NCBI GenBank assembly: GCA_019671135.1 | Contig: JAHRHY010000005.1 | Coordinates: forward strand, 744,001-808,000 | Reading direction: 5' to 3' | From: Linnemannia hyalina | Lineage: Eukaryota; Mortierellomycota; Mortierellomycetes; Mortierellales; Mortierellaceae | Length of the DNA stretch: 64,000 bases | In this document: piece after piece, positions 58,622 through 64,000 of the stretch | Layout: each line of letters starts with the position of its first letter | Position numbering within the stretch: position 1 is the stretch's first letter | The notes under the pieces: model-generated | Told to the model about the DNA's origin: nothing | Seen by the model: only the letters and a program-made list of their open reading frames with translations | The model's database searches: none | Made by a program: the position numbers and the translations under genes

Positions 58622-60229
58622 TTAAGGAGTAACGGGCGCGGCTGTGGTTGTTGTGCTCGAGAGACCTGCAGCAGCGGCTGTCGTGGTTGTCGTGGTGGTG
58701 GTCGCCTCAGCACCAGAAGCAGTCGTGGCTATTTCGGCTTTCTCACGAGGAGCGGTGGCGGCCGCCTCAGCACCAGAAGCAGTCGTGGCTATTTCGGCTT
58801 CCTCACGAGCAGCGGCGGCGGCGGCCTTAGCACCAGAAGAAGTGGCCGTGGTCGCCTCAGCGCCAGAAGCAGTCGTGGCTATTTCGGCTTCCTCATGAGC
58901 AGCGGCAGCGGCCGCCTTAGCACCAGAAGAAGTGGCCGTGGTCGCCTCAGCGCCAGAAGCAGTCGTAGCTATTTCGGCTTCCTCATGAGCAGCGGCAGCG
59001 GCCGCCTCAGCACCAGAAGAAGTGGTCGTGGTCGTCTCAGCACCAGAAGCAGTCGTGGCTATTTCGGCTTCCACACGAGCAGCGGTGGCGGCCGCCTTAG
59101 CACCAGAAGAAGTGGCCGTGGTCGCCTCAGCACCAGAAGCAGTCGTGGCTACTTCGGCTTCCTCACGAGCAGCGGCGGCGGCCGACTCAGCACCAGAAGA
59201 AGTGGTCGTGGTCGCCTCAGCACCAGAAGCAGTCGTGGCCACTTCGGCTTCCTCACGAGCAGCGGCGGCGGCCGCCTCAGCACCAGAAGAAGTGGTCGTG
59301 GTCGCCTCAGCACCAGAAGCAGTCGTGGCTACTTCGGCTTCCTCACGAGCAGCGGCAGCGGCCGCCTCAGCACCAGAAGAAGTGGTCGTGGTCGCCTCAG
59401 CACCAGAAGCAGTCGTGGCTATTTCGGCTTCCTCGCGAGCAGCGGCGGCGGCCGCCTCAGCACCAGAAGCAGTCGTGGCTATTTCGGCTTCCTCACGAGG
59501 AGCAGTGGTGGTAGTCGTTTGAGGAATAGGGATGTCGCCCCTGGCGTTTGGGTCACCGATGGGGTTTCCACTGTTTGCCGTTGTCGTAGGCGTGGTCTCG
59601 CCGAAGTTGGTAATAGCAACCAAATCGGGGGTGGCTCCTCCAAAAGCCTCTCGACCGTCGGGGGTGACTCCTCCAAAAGCTTCTCCATCGTCGGGGGTGA
59701 CTCCTCCAAAAGCTTCTCCATCGTCGGGGGTGGCTCCTCCAAAAGCTTCTCCACTGTCGTGGGTGTCTCCTCCAAAAGCTTCTCCACCGTCGGGAGTATC
59801 AGTAACGAAAACATTTTTGATACTTTCGCCTCCATCGGCCCTGGTGCAGGGTGCAAAGACGACAATCGTCTCGGTCTTGCACTTCTTGTGGTGCTTGCCG
59901 TGGTGCTTGCAATTATGGTGATTATGGTCGGGATGATGGTCGTGGTGACCATGGTGCTTGCCGTGGTGCTTGCCGGGATGGTGGCGACCATGATGACCGT
60001 TATGATGGTTCTTGCTGTGATGCTTGTGCTTGTGCTTCCAGAGCTCGTTAGAGTCGACGATCGCGGCGTTACCGTCAGCATCGGCGGCGGGGGCGGCAAA
60101 GTTGTCTTGGTTGGCGGCGACTGCATCTGCGGCCTGGGAGTCGTGACGGTCTCGCTTGGCATCGGTGAAGCCGGTCATAAGCGAGAGCGCCGTGGCCACG
60201 GCGATGAAAACGCAGGAGTTGATCTTCAT
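58622..60229 (-). CDS. Secreted His-rich, Ala/Thr tandem-repeat protein
   Basis: A single-exon frame of 535 residues. Residues 1-24 are a signal peptide (MKINSCVFIAVATALSLMTG, cleavage likely before KRDRH). Residues about 63-115 are dominated by His with Lys, Gly and Asn (KHKHKHHSKNHHNGHHG type), with two Cys in CKHHGKHHKKC. Next come about six 11-residue repeats of the TPDDGEAFGGV type (33 bp on DNA). Then a Thr/Pro linker and about eight 30-residue repeats of the AREEAEIATTASGAEATTTT type (90 bp on DNA), and a Thr/Ala-rich end with no GPI-type tail. The His block could bind Zn, Cu or Ni ions. The repeats look like a cell-wall or extracellular spacer. No family recognised. The opposite strand is also open over this region because of the repeat composition. 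Confidence 0.82.
   Translation of the reverse strand: MKINSCVFIAVATALSLMTGFTDAKRDRHDSQAADAVAANQDNFAAPAADADGNAAIVDSNELWKHKHKHHSKNHHNGHHGRHHPGKHHGKHHGHHDHHPDHNHHNCKHHGKHHKKCKTETIVVFAPCTRADGGESIKNVFVTDTPDGGEAFGGDTHDSGEAFGGATPDDGEAFGGVTPDDGEAFGGVTPDGREAFGGATPDLVAITNFGETTPTTTANSGNPIGDPNARGDIPIPQTTTTTAPREEAEIATTASGAEAAAAAAREEAEIATTASGAEATTTTSSGAEAAAAAAREEAEVATTASGAEATTTTSSGAEAAAAAAREEAEVATTASGAEATTTTSSGAESAAAAAREEAEVATTASGAEATTATSSGAKAAATAARVEAEIATTASGAETTTTTSSGAEAAAAAAHEEAEIATTASGAEATTATSSGAKAAAAAAHEEAEIATTASGAEATTATSSGAKAAAAAAREEAEIATTASGAEAAATAPREKAEIATTASGAEATTTTTTTTAAAAGLSSTTTTAAPVTP
58700..59512 (-). repeat. 90-bp coding tandem repeat
   Basis: About eight full and partial units of 90 bp, each encoding roughly 30 residues (AREEAEV-ATTASGAEA-TTTTSSGAEAAAAA). 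Units are nearly identical, which suggests recent expansion or homogenisation. Confidence 0.9.
59630..59815 (-). repeat. 33-bp coding tandem repeat
   Basis: Five to six units of 33 bp, each encoding an 11-residue TPDDGEAFGGV-type repeat in the same protein. Confidence 0.9.
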
Positions 60230-62066
60230 GTTGTAAGTGTGTTATGTTTTGTTGGTTCAGGGTATATTCTTGGTGCGAAGTGAGAGAAAAAAAAGCGCTG
60301 ATGAGAAAGGAAGGAAAAGGCGAGTGGGGGTATAAAATGCGTATGACGGCGTTGTAGGCATATGAAAGGGAAAGAGGTTTGCCTGACAAGAGAGAGAGAG
60401 AGAGGAGAGAGAAGATGGCGGGCGTAGTTGGGAAGTGAAGGTAGGAGGAAAAGAAGAAAGAATTGGTAAAGGCGAGTTTGAGCGAGGTTCTTATACTCGC
60501 GGTTTGCTTCCTCCTTTTGATTTCAGGAGGTGAGGTGTAGAGTATTCCTCCGTCAACACCGTTCTTGTCGAGAATTGTACATGTGGTCCGATCACATCCA
60601 CGGCTTCGTAAGAAACGATAGAAGGGTTAGAGAAGAGAGTGGTCAACATGTTTTCGCAAGGGGACTAAGGGGGTAAGACAGAGAGAAGAAAGAAAGGGTG
60701 AGAAAAGAGGAGAGAAATTGGCCATAGCCCACAATAGCCGAAGGGAATGATAATACAAGGAGGAGGAGGAGAAAGATAATATAACGCAAGAAGAGAGGAT
60801 GAGAATAGGGGGGAAGAATTGAAATAAGGAGACGCGACGAGACAAGAAAAGGAAAAGAATAGGCGTAAGAAAAGGCAAGGAGAAGGGTGAGAGAAAGGTG
60901 AGTTGGAGGGACAAGGGATATGACGGCGGTGGTGATAGTTATCAGTAGGATTCAAAATCCGAATGGTAAAGAGGAGGGAGGATGGATGGATGGACGTCCG
61001 AAATGATGTGGCATAGACCATTGAACCATTCATTATCATCGTACATGACTCTGTACGCACGACAATCAACACACAAGAGACTAATACCGAAGAACGTATA
61101 ACAAGGCAAGAGAAGGGAAAGAAAATAAAGGAGACGCGTGCGAGGAATGTCAGGGTTTCGAAATATGACACGCTGAGAGAGAAGAGAAAGGAAAAAAAAG
61201 AGGATCTGAATCCACTCCCACTTGTAGCGAATCCAAAAGAACAAAGGGAATGAAAGGTGCAGGGGAGGCACGCTCAAAAAGAGGGCGAGAGAGCCACTCA
61301 GATTGGAGTGGAATGAAGACACTAGTTCATCTTCCCTTTACCCCCCTTTTCTACCTCCATGACATTTCATACCTCCTCCTCCTTCCTCTCCTTACTCTCC
61401 CCCTAAGCATGCAAACAAATGGAAAAAGTCGCAATTTACGACGTGTGTTTGACGTGCAAGTGCAAGGAGAACAGAGCAGCAACATGGGCCACTTCACCGC
61501 TCACAGTACCTTGGTTTGGTGTAATCAGCAAAAGCACAGGACGAACTTTCTCCTCCTCCCTTCGCCCTCCTAACCCCCTGCTGAACAAATCATCACCAAA
61601 GAAGGTTCATTTGGCGCCAAATGTCCACAAGCACTAGTTCCTACTTCCTTCTTCACACTTTCATCTCGGGGTGGTGAAGGTGACAAAGACTCAAAGCTGA
61701 TGCCACACGAATAACGAAGGAGAACTTATTGCGCCCAATGGTCTCCATGATTTCCCTCTTTGTACCATTCTTCACGCCTTCTTTCCATAATTTCTGATGA
61801 CATAGAAGGGCTTTCCGCACTTCACCAAAAAACAGCTCAAGGGTGAACAAGGTGTAGTCACTAATACTCATTGATTTTGTGTTGGTGTATCACACCTTAT
61901 ACTTCTAGTTGTTGTCAACTCTTTTCATCCTTAGGGTCGATTGTTCTCGACCCTCTATGTGAGGCTAAACTCGATGATGTTGTCGTTGGTGCAGCACTTT
62001 TGTTGTTTTTTCGCATGCAGAACCATGGAAAGGGAATAAGAGAGCGGCACTCAGGAGGACTGATTC
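60230..62066. other. 1.8 kb intergenic region
   Basis: It contains the promoter of the His-rich gene (with a GA dinucleotide run at 60391-60412) and the 3' side of the LtrA-like gene. Purine-rich sequence dominates 60650-61300. A 72-codon minus-strand frame at 61653-61871 has balanced composition but no recognised family or splice partner. Confidence 0.5.
60391..60412. repeat. GA dinucleotide repeat
   Basis: A near-perfect GA run about 165 bp upstream of the start of the His-rich repeat gene. Confidence 0.7.
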
Positions 62067-63957
62067 TCAAACTCCTTCCGTGCTGCATAATAAAGCACTA
62101 GCAAATCGTGTCCGACTATCATGCATAAAATAAGAAGGGAGGAGAATTAGGAGAATGTTGCACAATGGTTGTGCGCATGTGGAGGAGAGTGAATAGATCC
62201 ATAATTGCACTACAGCACATATCCAACACGAGCACCACATAAATGAATAATGTGGTGTATCGGCACTCGTCATTTCGTTGCGATGTTGAGAAAAGGTGGA
62301 CAAGAAACGTACCTTGAAGAAGACAAAAGCCAACTTCTAGGCCAAGCAGTGAAAAAGGGCCCAAGAATTGACGCTCCACAATCAGCAAACACAAGATAAG
62401 GAGCGCCATAAAGAACCTCGATAGATAAATCGCTCGGTCATATTTGTCTACATGAAATTCAATTTCAAAAAACAGAGCTCATGGTTAGCTACGATGCTCC
62501 GTGTTTTCTTCGCGAGAGTATTATGTATTGCGTTATTTTCATTGAGTCGAAGGGATTGGGCGTGTTTTTTTTATTCTTTTTGTACCCTCTTTCTCAGTCA
62601 GCTTACCTTGAGGCTGGGAGGTCACATACTTGATAGCCCCGTTGAAAAAGAAGACACTCGCTGCCACGATCAAGTAGTACTTCTTCACGTACGACTGAGC
62701 CCCGTTGTGCCCTCCTGCTGCTCCAGCCCCAACCTCGCCCATCCCTACCCCCTCTCCGCCGCCCACCTCCGGTATTGAGCGAGCAACAGGGAGACCACCG
62801 GCGCCTGCAGCCTCGGCCGGGAATTGGCCTGATTCGAAATTACTAGTCTCAAAGTGACTAAGACTTGACAGAGATTCCCCTCTTGTCGATTGGTAGATTC
62901 GAATCAGGTCAAGGCATCCAACACCCAAGAGTAATTGAGACAGGTTCAGCATGAAATGGAGGTAACTCCATAGTGCAGAGTGGATGGGGGAACGCATCGG
63001 TCCTTGCTCGTGGTAGTCGTCGAAGTACAAGAACCACTGGCATTTCACAATCGTGATAGAAAAGATCAACAACGACCTATAGTCAAAAGGGAAAAAAAAA
63101 CATTGATAAGTTGGAATAAAGGAGTCAGGGAGGTTTGTCTTGGAAGGAAGGACACGGACGATTGTCTGAAAGCGTGGGCTTTGGTCCTCCTGCCAGAAGA
63201 AAGTGGATGGGCATGCTCTCATGCACATAAACATGTCAAAACACAAAAAAGGAGTTCTTACAGATTGTCCCATCCCAATTTTCCCGGCGCGTCCACTAGG
63301 TCGTCCGTGAGCATGAAGAGACCCATGACACTCTCACCCAGAATGATAAGCGTGAAAAGACCCAGTCGCTCGGGTAAATGGCTCCCATTGAAACTGACCG
63401 TCGGGTTTTTGGCTAGCGCAATGCTGGTTAGGACCTCAATCCCAATCGCCGAGAACCAGATCGCGTAGCGCGCCTGGTCAGAGAGAAACTCGATCAGGAA
63501 TGCCGACGCCCACCACATGATGAACGAGACAAAATTGGCTGACATGTAATAGAGAATCGGTCGTCGCGACTTTTTGTCGGGCGCGTGGATCCATACGATG
63601 AAGTACTGGCCGACAAGCACTAACTTCATCACTATAAGAGATACGTTTGTGTTAGCATCTTTCCTTAGTCTTTTTTACGCGTTCAGATGTTTACTCTTAG
63701 CGTCTCTCTCATGTGAACTTACCAGCGTAACTCAAGGCGAAACCATTAGAATTGGTGCTTGTGAAGTGATCTCCATTGCCGGCAAACCCAGCTATTTAGT
63801 CAAAGAGAAGATGTCGTTAGCAAGAGTGTGCTGTTTCCTCACGGTGGAGCCTCCAAGGTGAGAGAATATCCAAGAACACGCGTTACCTAGGGCGAATAGC
63901 TGGATCAGCTTCCATATCCTGTTCAACAAGTCATCCGTGCTAAACCGCACATCGAAC
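62067..63957 (-). CDS. LtrA-family (low temperature requirement A) membrane protein, partial
   Basis: Exons seen: 63957-63887, 63791-63723, 63631-63262, 63076-62607, 62447-62313 and probably 62209-62067, together about 419 codons in continuous frame. The first visible exon begins after a TAG acceptor, so the N-terminal exon(s) lie beyond the window. Family signatures are RFSTDDLLNRIWKLIQLFAL, the W-x-H segment YFIVWIHAPDKK, and LPERLGLFTLIILGESVMG. Many hydrophobic segments indicate a polytopic membrane protein. A Gly/Ala/Glu-rich loop lies before YVKKYYLIVAASVFFFNGAI. LtrA was named from Listeria growth in the cold; its transport substrate and its role in fungi are unknown to me. The final exon keeps phase but its product (VQLWIYSLSSTC...STEGV) has no support beyond that. 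Confidence 0.85.
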
Positions 63958-64000
63958 CTATTACGCGCGCATTCAATGAGTCTGAGGTTAGTTTCTCAAA

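Noticed and set aside
58250..60283. Plus-strand open frame of 677 codons opposite the His-rich repeat gene
   Set aside because: It arises because the 90-bp and 33-bp repeats lack stops in this frame. It encodes Arg/Ser/Gly repeats, has no signal peptide or domain, and the minus-strand frame has a proper start, signal peptide and ordered regions.
61653..61871. 72-codon minus-strand frame as a gene
   Set aside because: Composition is balanced, but there is no family resemblance, splice partner or leader; it is too short to call.
62313..62607. Direct read-on or the CGAG acceptor at about 62417 for the LtrA-like C-terminus
   Set aside because: Neither keeps the phase; the TAG acceptor at 62448-62450 does and gives a sensible continuation (DKYDRAIYLSRFF).

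Overview
This 64 kb window is nuclear DNA of a filamentous fungus. The fungal assignment rests on recognisable fungal families: a DUF2433 phosphoesterase, Pho88/Snd3, an Sfp1-type zinc-finger factor, Rrp3 and a YSL-like OPT transporter. GT-AG introns of about 60 to 800 bp, pyrimidine-rich leaders and abundant CAN-triplet repeats coding poly-Gln/Asn/Ser/His fit an early-diverging lineage, most likely Mortierellaceae. That placement is inference, not proven here. No rRNA, tRNA, CRISPR array, intact transposon or gene cluster was recognised.

Layout, left to right: (1) the 3' end of a gene for an extreme Met/Asn/Gly-rich protein (1-540); (2) a three-finger C2H2 protein (3381-5513); (3) PHO88 with a 12-nt first exon (6529-7847), convergent with (4) a 1599-residue F-box/LRR protein ending in a CaaX box (13076-8053, minus); (5) a secreted low-complexity protein with dibasic sites (15394-16506); (6) a small-subunit catalase (17023-19377); (7) a PRL/PTP4A-like phosphatase without CaaX (21381-22845); (8) an OPT transporter (25842-28338); (9) phosphatidylserine decarboxylase (28755-30515), convergent with (10) an ornithine cyclodeaminase/mu-crystallin-like protein (31818-30606, minus), which is divergent from (11) a GST-like protein (32050-33027); (12) a double-PH-domain protein (33718-37087); (13) an Sfp1-like factor (41167-38733, minus); (14) a disordered protein (43670-46494); (15) a 108-residue probable mitochondrial protein (48913-47876, minus); (16) the helicase Rrp3/DDX47 (52440-50439, minus), divergent from (17) a TTC27/Emw1-like TPR protein (52897-55664), convergent with (18) an eight-exon DUF2433 phosphoesterase (58010-55806, minus); (19) a secreted His-rich tandem-repeat protein (60229-58622, minus); (20) an LtrA-family membrane protein running off the right edge (minus).

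Most genes are unrelated housekeeping functions. Shared themes are ribosome biogenesis and growth control (Rrp3 and the Sfp1-like factor), membrane lipid and transport functions (PSD, OPT, Pho88, LtrA, PH protein) and signalling (PRL phosphatase, F-box/LRR). The three head-to-head or tail-to-tail arrangements are tight: 231 bp between OCD and GST, 456 bp between RRP3 and TTC27, and 90 bp between the PSD and OCD ends.

Exon joins were done by eye from splice consensus plus frame continuity. Every multi-exon model given keeps the reading frame, but splice sites marked uncertain need transcript support. I found no clear new defence or mobile system. The most interesting points are the CaaX tail on the F-box/LRR protein, the Met-rich domain, the missing CaaX on the PRL phosphatase, the altered metal-site motifs of the DUF2433 protein, the His-rich repeat protein and a frameshifted coding relic at 43 kb.
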